This document shows, one piece after another, positions 1 to 8,975 of a stretch of 64,000 bases of DNA. A model generated the notes under the pieces. It made no database searches, was not told where the DNA came from, and saw nothing but the letters and a program-made list of their open reading frames with translations. The position numbers were made by a program, and so were the translations under genes. Position 1 is the stretch's first letter. Each line of letters begins with the position of its first letter. Source of the stretch: VAZQ01 sp963758945 (lineage in GTDB: Bacteria; Pseudomonadota; Alphaproteobacteria; Rhizobiales; Xanthobacteraceae); contig CAVWXY010000014.1 in assembly GCA_963758945.1 (NCBI GenBank), positions 6,876 through 70,875 on the forward strand, written 5' to 3'.

Positions 1-2
1 TC

Positions 3-2231
3 ACTTCGCCGCGACGCGCCGACGCCAGCGCCTACCTGCCGTGTCTGCTCGCGCTGCTCGCGGGAAACCTGCTGCTGTTGAGCTCCGCGCTGGTCCTCAG
101 CGGCCTGTTGCTTCTCCTGGTCGCAATTCTGCTGATCGATGGTGTCGGGAAGATCCTGACCGTCGGGCGTAAGCCGCGCGCGGCACGCGTCCCGACCGCC
201 GTCGACGGGCTGGTCGGCCTCGGATGCGCGGCGCTGCTCTGGTACCTCAATCGCATCATCGGCACCGAGCGCGCCGTCGGCATCGTCATCGGCGCCTATA
301 TCGCGGCGGCGGGGTGGCGGATGCTGATGGCGCCGGCCGAAGCAGCGCAGCCCGACGCGGCCTTCGGGGCGCCGACCTCGCACCCGGACCGCGAGCTTGG
401 TCTCGCTCCGAGCGAAACTTTCGCTCGCCTGCGCGCGAGGACCGCCGCCGCGTCGCAGACGGTGCGTGCCGCCGACCTCATGTGGATGCTGACCCTTGCG
501 GCCGTCTTCCTGGCGATCCACGTCGGCCGCATGCCTATATCGGACAGCGTGCTCGGCATCAGCTCTCCCTTCGTTGCGACCGCCGGCGATGTTCTGATGA
601 CCCTGGTCCTGGCGACGATCGTCGTGCTTCCGGCGCGCCTGCTCTGGAGACGCTTGACGAGGCCGGTGGAGCGCTTGGCATGGTCGCTTCAACTTGGCGC
701 CGGGGACGGGGCTGCGCCGATGAATCCCGCGGCCGGTTGGCTGATCGGCCGCTGGCTCGAGGCCCGCTTCGGCTTCGATATTCGGTTGCGCGAAGCACGC
801 GCCTCGCTGCCGGCCGCGCTGATCCTCGTCTTGCGATTGGGCCTGCCGGTGACCGCCTTTTTCGTGGCCTTCAACCCGATCTGGGGGTTCACCTGGTACT
901 TCAACACGGAAAGCTGGGCGACCGGCGTCTATCAGAAGATGACGGAGCTGCGGATCGATCCCTGGCGCGCCAAGATGACCGACGCGGTCGCGCGCGTCTA
1001 CGGCGGCGACGGCGACGATCTGTTTCGAATCGATCCGGGCGGCCTCGACCCAGGCGCCGACTTCAGCTTTCTCGTCATCGGCGACCCCGGAGAAGGCGAC
1101 GCGTCGCAATATTCATTGGTCTCGCGCTATCTGGAACTGGGGCGCCGCGATGACGTGAAGTTTCTCCTCATCTCCTCCGACGTCATTTATCCAGCCGGAT
1201 CGATGCACGACTACGAAGCCAATTTCTATCTTCCTTTCCAGGGTTTCGCCAAGCCGATCTACGCGATCCCCGGCAATCACGACTGGTACGACGCGCTGGA
1301 AGGGTTCAACGCGAATTTCCTCGAGCCCAAGGCCGCGCGCGCGGCGATAGAAGCCCGCGTCGACGCCGATCTCGGTCTTACCAGCACCAACGCTCGCCGC
1401 ATCGACAAGCTGATGGCGGAGGCGGCGCGTCTGCGCCGGCAGTACGGCGTCGATGTCGGCACCCAGCGGGCGCCGTTCTTCGAATTGCAGACCGGGGATT
1501 TCGCCTTGCTGGCGATCGACACCGGCGTTCTGCGCACGGTCGACGAACGCCAATGGGCATGGATCGAGCGCGCGCTCGGCCGCAGCCGCGGCAAGTTCAC
1601 GATGGTTGTCGTCGGCCACCCGCGCTTCGCCGGCGGCCGCGATCTGCCCCCGACCGCCGAAGGCCACGACGTCTCCGAATCCTCGGGAAGCTTCGCCGCG
1701 CTCTATCGCCTCTTGGCGAGCCACAACGTCAGGATCGCGATGGCCGGGGACACGCATGACTTCGAGTACTACCGGGAGAAAATCGGCGGCGGCGACGGCA
1801 CGCAGGTGATGCACCACTTCGTCAACGGCGGCGGCGGGGCGTACCTCAGTATCGGCACGGCGCTCGATTTTCCGAAAGAGCCCGCCGTCGGCGATTGGGC
1901 GTTCTATCCGCGGACCGACCGCCTGCGCGCCAAGCTGGACGCGGAGATGCCGGTGTGGAAGCAGCCGTTCTGGCACTGGGTCAAGTGGCTGAACGCCTGG
2001 CCGTTCCATGTCGAGGCCCTGTCCGGCCTGTTCGATTTCAACCACGCGCCCTTCTTCCAGAGCTTCCTGGAGGTGCGGGTCGAGCGATCCAGGCGGCGCG
2101 TCGTTCTCGTTCTCAACGGCATCCACAGTCCGCTGCAATGGCGCGACCTGCAAACGGGCGGCGCGGTGCCGCCAGCGGGCGCAACGCCCGACGATCCGGT
2201 CGAATTCGTCGTGCCGATGGACCGCGAATAG
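3..2231 (+). CDS. Membrane-anchored metallophosphoesterase, 5' end outside the window
   Basis: The frame is open from the left edge, so the true start lies upstream; a TTG at 78 is only an internal candidate. The N-terminal part is a run of short hydrophobic helices like HdeD/DUF308 membrane proteins, followed by more membrane segments up to about residue 265 (numbered from 78). The C-terminal half is a calcineurin-like phosphoesterase: GDPGEGD near 334, GNHDWYD near 398, GHPRF near 512 and GDTHD near 556 supply the Asp, Asn and His metal ligands. It probably hydrolyses a phosphoester at the membrane surface; the substrate is unknown. The pairing of both modules in one chain is clear because no stop separates them. 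Confidence 0.8.
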   Translation, partial: TSPRRADASAYLPCLLALLAGNLLLLSSALVLSGLLLLLVAILLIDGVGKILTVGRKPRAARVPTAVDGLVGLGCAALLWYLNRIIGTERAVGIVIGAYIAAAGWRMLMAPAEAAQPDAAFGAPTSHPDRELGLAPSETFARLRARTAAASQTVRAADLMWMLTLAAVFLAIHVGRMPISDSVLGISSPFVATAGDVLMTLVLATIVVLPARLLWRRLTRPVERLAWSLQLGAGDGAAPMNPAAGWLIGRWLEARFGFDIRLREARASLPAALILVLRLGLPVTAFFVAFNPIWGFTWYFNTESWATGVYQKMTELRIDPWRAKMTDAVARVYGGDGDDLFRIDPGGLDPGADFSFLVIGDPGEGDASQYSLVSRYLELGRRDDVKFLLISSDVIYPAGSMHDYEANFYLPFQGFAKPIYAIPGNHDWYDALEGFNANFLEPKAARAAIEARVDADLGLTSTNARRIDKLMAEAARLRRQYGVDVGTQRAPFFELQTGDFALLAIDTGVLRTVDERQWAWIERALGRSRGKFTMVVVGHPRFAGGRDLPPTAEGHDVSESSGSFAALYRLLASHNVRIAMAGDTHDFEYYREKIGGGDGTQVMHHFVNGGGGAYLSIGTALDFPKEPAVGDWAFYPRTDRLRAKLDAEMPVWKQPFWHWVKWLNAWPFHVEALSGLFDFNHAPFFQSFLEVRVERSRRRVVLVLNGIHSPLQWRDLQTGGAVPPAGATPDDPVEFVVPMDRE

Positions 2232-2303
2232 CTTCATGTGTGGCTTCCGGGCAACGCCATTTCCGGGCCGGAGGAATAGACTGGGCCGACGATCTGGGGC
2301 GCG

Positions 2304-3335
2304 ATGATGCGAGATGTGTCTCTGTCGGGTCGGCCGCTCACCCATTTAGCATGCGTCATCGCGGCGCTTCTGCCTGTCGCTGTTTCTGACGGTGCGTCGG
2401 CGGACGAAGCGGGCGTGAGTTTCTGGCTGCAAGGTCAATACGGCAGCTTCGCAGCAGTGCCCTCGAATCCGGGCTGGTCGCTCGAAAGCACGTTTTACCA
2501 TGCAAGGGCGGCCGCGAGCGCAGGCGTAGGCTTTAAACGAGGCGGCGGGTTTCAGGCCGGCATGAAGTCGCCGACGGATTTCGTCATGGTGACTCCGACC
2601 TATGTGTTCGCAACGCCGGTCTTGGGCGGACAAGCAGCCGTGGGAATGACCGCCTTGTACGGACGCAACACCACCTCGGCGTCGGCAATGCTGACCGGGC
2701 CGGGAGGAGCCTCGCTATCGGGAAGCCGCTCCGACTACGTCGTCGGGTTCGGAGACTTGTATCCGGCCGCCACCCTGAAATGGAATCAGGACGTTCACAA
2801 CTTCATGCTTTACGCCACGGCCGGGGTTCCCGTCGGTATCTACGATCCCACCCGTCTGGCGACCATGGGACTGGGACACTGGGCTACAGACGCGGGCGCC
2901 GGCTACACCTATTTGAACGAGCAAGTCGGATTTGAATGGTCCGCGGTCGTCGGATTCACCTACAACTTCATCAATCCCTACACCCAATATCGGAGCGGTA
3001 TCGACGCACACTTGGATTGGGCGATTTCACCGTATCTCACGGAAAAACTGCACATCGGCGCCGTCGGCTATGTCTACAACCAGGTGACAGGCGACAGCGG
3101 CGCGAGCCCCGCGCTCGGCGGATTCAGATCACGCGTTGCCGGGGTCGGGCCACAGATCGGGTTTTTCCTTCCAGTCGCGGACCGCGACGGATACCTCAAT
3201 CTCAGAGGCTATTACGAGTTCGACGCCAAGAACCGGCTCGAAGGATGGACCGCATACGTCACGTTCTCTGTCGAGGCAGCGGAGCGCAAGCCAGGTGAAG
3301 CAAGGCCGGTAAGACCCGCCACGTTCCTGCGCTGA
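2304..3335 (+). CDS. SphA/MetA-type outer-membrane transporter-like protein
   Basis: A 343-residue exported protein with a signal peptide ending near ADEAG (about residue 34). The rest is rich in Gly, Tyr and alternating hydrophobic strands and ends in strands typical of a beta-barrel. The pattern (FATPVLGG, DLYPAATLKWN, NFMLYATAGVPVGIYDP) fits the SphA / meta-pathway phenol degradation family of outer-membrane proteins, often annotated simply as transporter. ATG codons at 2304 and 2307 are both possible starts. It stands alone after the phosphoesterase with a 72-bp gap, so its substrate cannot be inferred. Confidence 0.75.
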   Translation: MMRDVSLSGRPLTHLACVIAALLPVAVSDGASADEAGVSFWLQGQYGSFAAVPSNPGWSLESTFYHARAAASAGVGFKRGGGFQAGMKSPTDFVMVTPTYVFATPVLGGQAAVGMTALYGRNTTSASAMLTGPGGASLSGSRSDYVVGFGDLYPAATLKWNQDVHNFMLYATAGVPVGIYDPTRLATMGLGHWATDAGAGYTYLNEQVGFEWSAVVGFTYNFINPYTQYRSGIDAHLDWAISPYLTEKLHIGAVGYVYNQVTGDSGASPALGGFRSRVAGVGPQIGFFLPVADRDGYLNLRGYYEFDAKNRLEGWTAYVTFSVEAAERKPGEARPVRPATFLR

Positions 3336-3383
3336 CGATCGGCTCGTTTTCCGTCTCGGCCGCGGACACCGATGCGGCTCGCG

Positions 3384-5081
3384 CTATGCGCCCTGCCCGC
3401 CGAGCAGACTATCGAGAGTCGCGGCTCTGTCGAGGCCTCCGACTTTTTCGCCCATGCCGTCGGCTCGCAGCAGGTCGCGCACGCGCCCATGTGCCCCGAC
3501 GACGCGCAGCGCGATGCCGTCGCCGGCAAGCTTGCTGTGCAACTCATGCAGCATGCGAGAGCCCGCGAGATCGAGAAAGGGCGACGCCGAAAGGTCGCAG
3601 ACCACCAAGTGGAGGTCGGCGGGCGCAGCTTGAAGTCGATTCAAGACGGTTTCCAGAACAGCGTCCGCATTGACGTAGATGAGCGAGGCTTCGGGACGAA
3701 AGGCGATCACGTCGGGCAGGGCCTCGTTTTCGGGATGACGGGCGAGGTCCGAGTACCTATCAGTGCCGGGAATCCGTCCGAGGAACGCCACATGCGGGCG
3801 CGATACGCTGCCGAGCAACATCAAGATAGAGGCCAACGCCGCGAGCAGGATGCCCTCCAGTATCCCCAACAACAGCACACCGACCAGGGCGGTCGCTCCG
3901 GCATAGAAGTCGAGCCGGCTCACGCGCCACATGCGCAACAGCGCCGGAAAATCGAGCAGCCCGGATACGGCGGTCAGCACGACCGCAGCCAGCACTGTCT
4001 TCGGCAGATTTTCCAGCAGCCCGGTGAGGAAGAGCAGGCAGAGCGCGAGCGCAATCGAGGCGAAGACAAGAGCGAGCGGGGTGCGTGCGCCAGCCTTGTC
4101 GTTCACCGCCGATTGCGACAGTCCGCCCGCCACGGGATAGCCCTGTCCGAGGGCCGCCGCGAGATTCGCCGCACCGATGCCGAGAAGCTCCTGGCGCGGA
4201 TCCAAGCCATACCCGTGCTTTGCAGCGAAGGTGCGAGCGGCGGACACGCTTTCGATATAAGCCAGCAGCAGGCACCCGGTGGCCAATGGAACAATCCCCT
4301 CGATATCGTGCAGCCGCAGCGCCGGCCCCACCAGGGTGGGCAGGCCAGCCGGAATCTCTCCCGTCGTTGCCACCCCGAGAGCGGGAAGACCGAGCACGGA
4401 CGCGCCGACGATCGACAAGGCGACGACGCCAAGCGCGACCGGTCTTCCCGGCAGCAGGCGCTCGCCGAGCACGAGCAGGATGATCGCGACGACGCCAAGA
4501 GCCAATACGAGGTAGCTTGTCTGGCCAAGCTGCGTGGCCAGCAGCACGAGCCGCTCGAAAAAATTGTGCCCGCCGCCCGCCACGCCAAGGAGACTCGGCA
4601 ACTGGGTCATGGCGATGGTCAAGGCCGCGCCGGCCTTGAAGCCCACGAGCGTACTGTCGCTGATCAGTTTCACGAGCCCGCTCAGTCGCAATAGCCAAGC
4701 GATTAGGCACAGCACGGCCACGGCGAAGCCCGTGAGGCTGGCGATCTGCGCGTAGCGAGTAGCGTCTCCTTCCGCCATCGTCCCTACCGTTCCGGCAATC
4801 ATCAGTGAGATGGCGGAGGTGGGTCCGATCGCCAGCTGGCGTGAGGACCCGAGCAGCGCGTAGCCGAGTCCGCCCAGCAGGTAGCCGTAAACTCCGACCT
4901 GCGGAGGCAGGCCCGCTAGTCCGGCATAGGCGAGGGAGACCGGGATCGCGTAGGCGGCCAGCGTCACGCCGGCGACGACATCGGCCGGCAACCAAGCAGC
5001 ATGGTATTGCGCCAACCAACGAGCCGGCGGCAGAAAGGAAAGCCAGATCGGTCCATTCCGCGGTTCCGTCGCGTCCTTCAT
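3384..5081 (-). CDS. SulP family anion transporter with STAS domain
   Basis: A 565-residue SulP/SLC26 protein. The N-terminal signature region around residues 45-80 (AYAIPVSLAYAGLAGLPPQ) is followed by about ten to twelve membrane helices and a cytoplasmic C-terminal STAS domain from about residue 440 to the end. SulP proteins move sulfate, bicarbonate or other anions, usually with H+ or Na+; the substrate is not readable here. It follows the DUF3302/HlyD pair on the same strand after a 180-bp gap, so it may share expression with them or have its own promoter. Confidence 0.9.
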   Translation of the reverse strand: MKDATEPRNGPIWLSFLPPARWLAQYHAAWLPADVVAGVTLAAYAIPVSLAYAGLAGLPPQVGVYGYLLGGLGYALLGSSRQLAIGPTSAISLMIAGTVGTMAEGDATRYAQIASLTGFAVAVLCLIAWLLRLSGLVKLISDSTLVGFKAGAALTIAMTQLPSLLGVAGGGHNFFERLVLLATQLGQTSYLVLALGVVAIILLVLGERLLPGRPVALGVVALSIVGASVLGLPALGVATTGEIPAGLPTLVGPALRLHDIEGIVPLATGCLLLAYIESVSAARTFAAKHGYGLDPRQELLGIGAANLAAALGQGYPVAGGLSQSAVNDKAGARTPLALVFASIALALCLLFLTGLLENLPKTVLAAVVLTAVSGLLDFPALLRMWRVSRLDFYAGATALVGVLLLGILEGILLAALASILMLLGSVSRPHVAFLGRIPGTDRYSDLARHPENEALPDVIAFRPEASLIYVNADAVLETVLNRLQAAPADLHLVVCDLSASPFLDLAGSRMLHELHSKLAGDGIALRVVGAHGRVRDLLRADGMGEKVGGLDRAATLDSLLGGQGA

Positions 5082-5261
5082 GCGTGGCGCATCGTCTCCA
5101 AGGCGGTCGCTTCAAGTCGTCAGACGGGGGACGGGCTACACGGGATCGGCGCTCGCTCCGATTCCCCGCCGGCCGCCGAGCTCATGTCGGCCTTGGCAGT
5201 GCCGTTGTCTCGTCATTCAAGCTCGACGGAACGCACACTGGCATCGACGAAGGAAACAGCC

Positions 5262-6401
5262 TCAATGCCCTTCGAGGAAGACGTAGTTCTGCCAGCTGCG
5301 CATGCGCAGCAGGATTTTGCGCAGCAGCGAGACGTGGTGCCAGTGCTCGGTATAGATCGCGACTTGGGCTGCGGCGCCCAACGGGATCTGGTAAACTGAA
5401 ATGTCATCCGTGATGTCGATAACGGCCAGCGCCCGGCCACCCTCCGTACGCGCACCGACATCCACGAGGCCGCCGGTCGGTAACATCTGACCGGCCGCGA
5501 TCGCGTCCAGGACCAGGCGCACCTTGCCCTTGAACACGCGCCCGGGCACGGCATCGAAAGCAGCCTCGGCCTCGTCGCCGGCCTTCACGCGCTGCAGGGA
5601 ATTCTGCTGGAACGCCGCAGCGAACTCCTGGTCCCGCGGGTCGGTATTGACGAACACCATGACCGACCGAAACGCGGCGGGGACGACGTACATTCCCGGC
5701 CGCAGGCCCACCTGGGTGACGAATCCGGCCGCGGGCGCCCGCGTCACGGTCTGCTCAGAATCCCACTGTGCATCGGCGAGTTCGGAGGTCAACCGGGCGA
5801 CCGTGGTGTTGACGCCGTCGATGTTGGATGAATACGCGAGGCGCGCGCGCTCCTCCTCGGCTCTCGCCCCCACCAACGACTGCTTCGCCGTTTCGAGATT
5901 GCGAGTGAAGGTATCGAGGGTGGCCTGCGCGATGATCTTCTTTTCGAACAGTTCCGCTTGCCGGTCGTAGTTCTGCTGCGCCAACTCGGATTGCGCCTTG
6001 GCTCTCTCGGCAGCGGCGGTCGCCTGGTCGAGCGAGGCCTTGAGCTGCCGCACGTTCTGCTCGGCTTCGGCGAGTGCCGCCTTCTTCTGCTCGACGACGT
6101 ATTGGAACGGCGTTGGGTCGACACGGAACAGCACATCCCCTTCCTTGAGCGGCGCGTTCGCCTGCACAGGCACCTCGATCACGCGCCCCCTGACCGACGG
6201 AAACACGGGCGTCACCGCAAAATAGATGCGGGCGTTGGTCGTGAAGGGATGATTGTAGTTCATGATCAGCAGCAGTAAGGCGATGCCGATGATCCCGCCC
6301 AGCGCCGCGGTCGCCAGCGACCATTGGTTGACCGGTATCCTGAAAACCTTGAACACCACGTAGCAGAGCGAGACGTAGATCAGGATGAGCAGGAGTTCCA
6401 T
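5262..6401 (-). CDS. HlyD-family membrane fusion protein (YibH-like)
   Basis: A 379-residue periplasmic adaptor. There are two membrane segments in the first 50 residues, then a barrel-sandwich half (GRVIEVPVQANAPLKEGDVL, about 90-110), a long coiled coil (about 120-205, AEQNVRQLKASLDQ) and the second half motif (TRAPAAGFVTQVGLRPG). It is expected to link an inner-membrane pump to the outer membrane. Its ATG overlaps the stop of the DUF3302 gene by one base (TAATG), so the two are translationally coupled; the YibI/YibH pair of enterics has the same layout. No matching pump gene is adjacent, although a SulP transporter follows. Confidence 0.88.
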   Translation of the reverse strand: MELLLILIYVSLCYVVFKVFRIPVNQWSLATAALGGIIGIALLLLIMNYNHPFTTNARIYFAVTPVFPSVRGRVIEVPVQANAPLKEGDVLFRVDPTPFQYVVEQKKAALAEAEQNVRQLKASLDQATAAAERAKAQSELAQQNYDRQAELFEKKIIAQATLDTFTRNLETAKQSLVGARAEEERARLAYSSNIDGVNTTVARLTSELADAQWDSEQTVTRAPAAGFVTQVGLRPGMYVVPAAFRSVMVFVNTDPRDQEFAAAFQQNSLQRVKAGDEAEAAFDAVPGRVFKGKVRLVLDAIAAGQMLPTGGLVDVGARTEGGRALAVIDITDDISVYQIPLGAAAQVAIYTEHWHHVSLLRKILLRMRSWQNYVFLEGH

Positions 6402-6754
6402 TATCGGTCTCCCGTCCTCAGCCTGGTCTCGAGTTCCGCGACGCGGCGCCGCAAATCCTCCAGTTCGCTAGCGTTCACCGCCGGCTCTGCGCCAGCCCCG
6501 GGAGATTGAGGCGAGATCCCCCAGCCGCGCTCGGGACGGTACGCCATCGCCCAGATCCACAGGAACGGCCACAGGACATGCAGCGTGAACAGGCTCACCC
6601 ATCCGGCCGCGTGGATGGCGTCCTGGTGGGGATGATGGCGTGACTCGGCGATCTTGGCCGGGATATCGTGGATGGCGATGATGCCGTAGAACAGCACCAC
6701 CACCACGAAGACCAGCAGGAAGAGCGCGAAATAGTTCAGGAACGGATCGCCCAT
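6401..6754 (-). CDS. DUF3302 small inner-membrane protein (YibI-like)
   Basis: A 117-residue protein beginning MGDPFLNYFALFLL. The start at 6754 is chosen over an upstream ATG at 6826 because AAAGAGG lies about ten bases before it. Two membrane helices (about 5-30 and 50-75) flank the conserved IHDIPAKIAESRHHPHQDAI loop, which is the mark of DUF3302; the C-terminal tail is a short coiled coil. Its partner HlyD gene starts on the last base of this stop codon. Function is unknown; it is thought to work with the adaptor protein. An FNR/FixK-type box lies 59-72 bp upstream of the start. Confidence 0.82.
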   Translation of the reverse strand: MGDPFLNYFALFLLVFVVVVLFYGIIAIHDIPAKIAESRHHPHQDAIHAAGWVSLFTLHVLWPFLWIWAMAYRPERGWGISPQSPGAGAEPAVNASELEDLRRRVAELETRLRTGDR

Positions 6755-6812
6755 CAGCGGCAACCTCTTTGGTGCGGATTTTGCCACATGAACCAGGGAC
6801 GAGCGAATGATT

Positions 6813-6826
6813 TTGACAAAAATCAA
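6813..6826. promoter_or_regulatory. FNR/FixK-type box, proximal to DUF3302-hlyD
   Basis: The sequence TTGACAAAAATCAA fits the TTGA-N6-TCAA consensus of CRP/FNR-family oxygen regulators. It is centred about 65 bp upstream of the DUF3302 start at 6754, in the gap between divergent genes. It suggests expression under low oxygen; the regulator itself is not in the window. Confidence 0.6.
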
Positions 6827-6883
6827 AGCCCCCGATGCCTGCGCCCGGGCGCGCCAAATTCAGGGGCAATGGCCGGCCGAGGA

Positions 6884-6897
6884 TTGACGAATATCAA
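6884..6897. promoter_or_regulatory. FNR/FixK-type box, proximal to the universal stress gene
   Basis: TTGACGAATATCAA is a second match to TTGA-N6-TCAA, centred about 40 bp before the stress-protein ATG at 6931. That distance would put it at the class II activator position if transcription begins close to the ATG. Confidence 0.62.
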
Positions 6898-6930
6898 AGT
6901 CCGTTGCCGAAACCGTCCTAGACGTTTCCC

Positions 6931-7797
6931 ATGATCAAGACCGTTCTCGTTCCGGCCAGCGGCAGCGACACCGATCTCGTCGTGTTCGAAACCGCGCTCG
7001 CGGCGGCGCGGCCGGGCCGCGCGCATCTCGAGTTCTTTCACCTCCGCGTCAGCTCGGGCGAGGCCCTGCGGTACACGCCGCATGCCGCGTTCGCGCGCGG
7101 ACAAGGCCTACGCAACGTCCTGCACGAGCTGCACGAAGAATCCGAAGCCCGGGCGCAAGCGGCGGAACGCCACGTCCGGGAGTTCTGCAGGCAACACCGG
7201 ATCACCATCGCGGACGCGCCCGGCTTTTTCCATAAGCTGTCGGCCGACTGGCATCAGGAATACGGCGAAGGCGAGGAGCCTTTCATCACCCGCGCGCGCC
7301 TCCACGATCTCGTGGTGATGGGGCGCTCTACCCGTCCGAACGGGTTGCCGCCGGATCTGCTGCGACGCCTGCTGGTCGACTGCGGCCGTCCGATCCTGAT
7401 CGCGGGACCCCGTGCGCCACATACGCTCGCCGGCACCGTGATGGTCTGCTGGAAAGATGCCGGCGCGCCCGCCCGCGCGTTGACCGCCGCCATGCCGCTG
7501 CTGACCGAAGCGGAAAGAGTCGTGATCACGGCGGTCGACGAAGGGCACATGTCGGCGAACGGCGCCGACGCGGTGGCGCGCCAACTGGCGTGGCACGGCA
7601 TCCACGCCGAGGCCCAGACGCTCAAGGCCGACGGCCGCCCGATGCCCGTGCTGCTGGCGTCGGCGGCGGAGATCTGCGACGCCGATCTCCTCGTCATGGG
7701 CAGCTACGGCACCGGCCCTATGCGGCAGGAAATCTTCGGGGGTTGCACCCGATCCATCCTCGAACACGCCGACTTGCCGGTCTTCCTGCTGCATTGA
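6931..7797 (+). CDS. Tandem universal stress protein (UspA fold x2)
   Basis: A 288-residue protein with two Usp-like halves (about 1-150 and 160-288). The second half ends in the ATP-binding pattern G-2x-G-9x-G: GSYGTGPMRQEIFGGCTRSI near 250-270, preceded by ADLLVMG. The first half is more divergent and keeps only HDLVVMGRS. Such proteins bind ATP and help survival in growth arrest or hypoxia. It is divergent from the DUF3302-hlyD pair, and both promoters carry FNR/FixK-type boxes, which fits the low-oxygen control known for many Usp genes in this order. It converges on the next gene with a 10-bp gap. Confidence 0.88.
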   Translation: MIKTVLVPASGSDTDLVVFETALAAARPGRAHLEFFHLRVSSGEALRYTPHAAFARGQGLRNVLHELHEESEARAQAAERHVREFCRQHRITIADAPGFFHKLSADWHQEYGEGEEPFITRARLHDLVVMGRSTRPNGLPPDLLRRLLVDCGRPILIAGPRAPHTLAGTVMVCWKDAGAPARALTAAMPLLTEAERVVITAVDEGHMSANGADAVARQLAWHGIHAEAQTLKADGRPMPVLLASAAEICDADLLVMGSYGTGPMRQEIFGGCTRSILEHADLPVFLLH

Positions 7798-7807
7798 CGC
7801 TGCCGGC

Positions 7808-8581
7808 CTAATGATCCGCCAGCGGCTCGAGCTTGGCAGCAAGCCACTTGGCGCGGGCGTCGGGACTGGAAAGGAACTCCATGAACGCCCGCGCCGCCTC
7901 CGGCACCGCGCCGTCCGACATCAAGGCGCCCTCGTAGGTGGTCGAAACCTGCAGCGCCGGCGGCACCGGCCCGGCAAGCTCGACGCCCTGCCGCAGCGGG
8001 ATTTCGCTGATGTGGTACAGACCCAGGTCCGCCTCGCCCTTGGCGATCAGCGCCTGGCCCTCCGCCGGGTCCATAACGAGGCGCAGCTTCGGCTCGAGCG
8101 CATCGAGAATTCCCGCCTTGGCCAGGATCTCCTCGACCGGCCCATCTCGCCGGTCGAGCAGCGCCGCATCCGCATAGACCACCGACTTCGCCGCCAGCAG
8201 CGCCTGTTTGAACGCCTCCGGCGTCGACAGATCGGGACGCGGCGCGCCCGCGCGCACCGCGACCCCGATGCCGGTATTGGCGAGCCGCACCCGGCTTTCC
8301 GGATTGACCGTGCCGTCCTTGTCGAGCTCGTCCATCGCCGGCTCCGACACGATGACGGCGTCGAACACCTCGCCGTCCTCGATCTTTCGCGTGACGGCGG
8401 CGGGCGAGGCCGCGGTCAGGACCACGCGATGGCCGCTCTCCCTGGCGAAGTCGCCGGCGAGGCTCGCCACCGCGCTCTGCACCGCGCCGACGGCGAGCAC
8501 GCGGATGTCGGCCGCGGCCGCCATGCCGGTGAACGACGTCAGCATGACCGCAATGAGAGCGATCCGGCCGAAAGTCCGCAT
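7808..8581 (-). CDS. ModA-like periplasmic substrate-binding protein
   Basis: A 257-residue exported protein with a signal peptide ending at TGMAAAA (about residue 23). The type 2 periplasmic-binding fold is suggested by RVLAVGAVQSAV, FDAVIVSEPAMDEL and AEGQALIAKGEADLGLYHISEI, as in molybdate-binding ModA relatives. No permease or ATPase gene lies nearby, so it may be an orphan receptor or act with a distant transporter. The tandem hairpin cluster begins about 30 bp upstream of its start. Confidence 0.78.
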   Translation of the reverse strand: MRTFGRIALIAVMLTSFTGMAAAADIRVLAVGAVQSAVASLAGDFARESGHRVVLTAASPAAVTRKIEDGEVFDAVIVSEPAMDELDKDGTVNPESRVRLANTGIGVAVRAGAPRPDLSTPEAFKQALLAAKSVVYADAALLDRRDGPVEEILAKAGILDALEPKLRLVMDPAEGQALIAKGEADLGLYHISEIPLRQGVELAGPVPPALQVSTTYEGALMSDGAVPEAARAFMEFLSSPDARAKWLAAKLEPLADH

Positions 8582-8612
8582 TGTGTCGCCTCCTCGGAAG
8601 TGCCAGTTGATC

Positions 8613-8953
8613 CTAGTGCGGTGGATTTGAAGTTCCTAGAAGTTCCTATCATTGTAGCCACAAGCTCGCTTAGGAACTTCAAATCCAAAACCGCACTAGA
8701 ATCATAAAGTTGCTAGTGCCCCGAACCCGAAGTTCGCGCACACCGTGCGGCAAATGCGATCGCGAACTTCGGGTTCAAAAGGGGCACTAGGAATCATAGG
8801 AGTTGCTAGTGGTCCTTAGATTCCGAAGTTCGTATCTGAACGTGCCGCGAATGCTGACGAACTTCGGAATCGGACCACTGGTGTCCATTTGATTCCGAAG
8901 TTCGCAAACGAACGTGCCGCACAATGATGCGAACTTCGGAATCGGGATACTAG
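8613..8953. repeat. Four tandem inverted-repeat hairpins
   Basis: This 394-bp gene-free gap (8582-8975) holds four hairpins in a row. Arms: 1) 8613-8638 with 8671-8699; 2) 8713-8738 with 8761-8790; 3) 8806-8833 with 8857-8879; 4) 8878-8904 with 8929-8953. Each has an outer CTAGTG-like end, a unit-specific block (GCGG, GCCCC, GTCC, TCCC type), a bulge of three or four bases and an inner GAAGTTC arm. The blocks differ between units, yet each pairs with its own partner arm. Loops of units 3 and 4 share GAACGTGCCGC. The function is unknown. Confidence 0.85.
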
Positions 8954-8975
8954 CCCCATCGCATCGATCCCCAGC

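Noticed and set aside
8613..8953. CRISPR array
   Set aside because: The units are hairpins of different arm sequence without constant direct repeats and spacers, and no cas gene is near.
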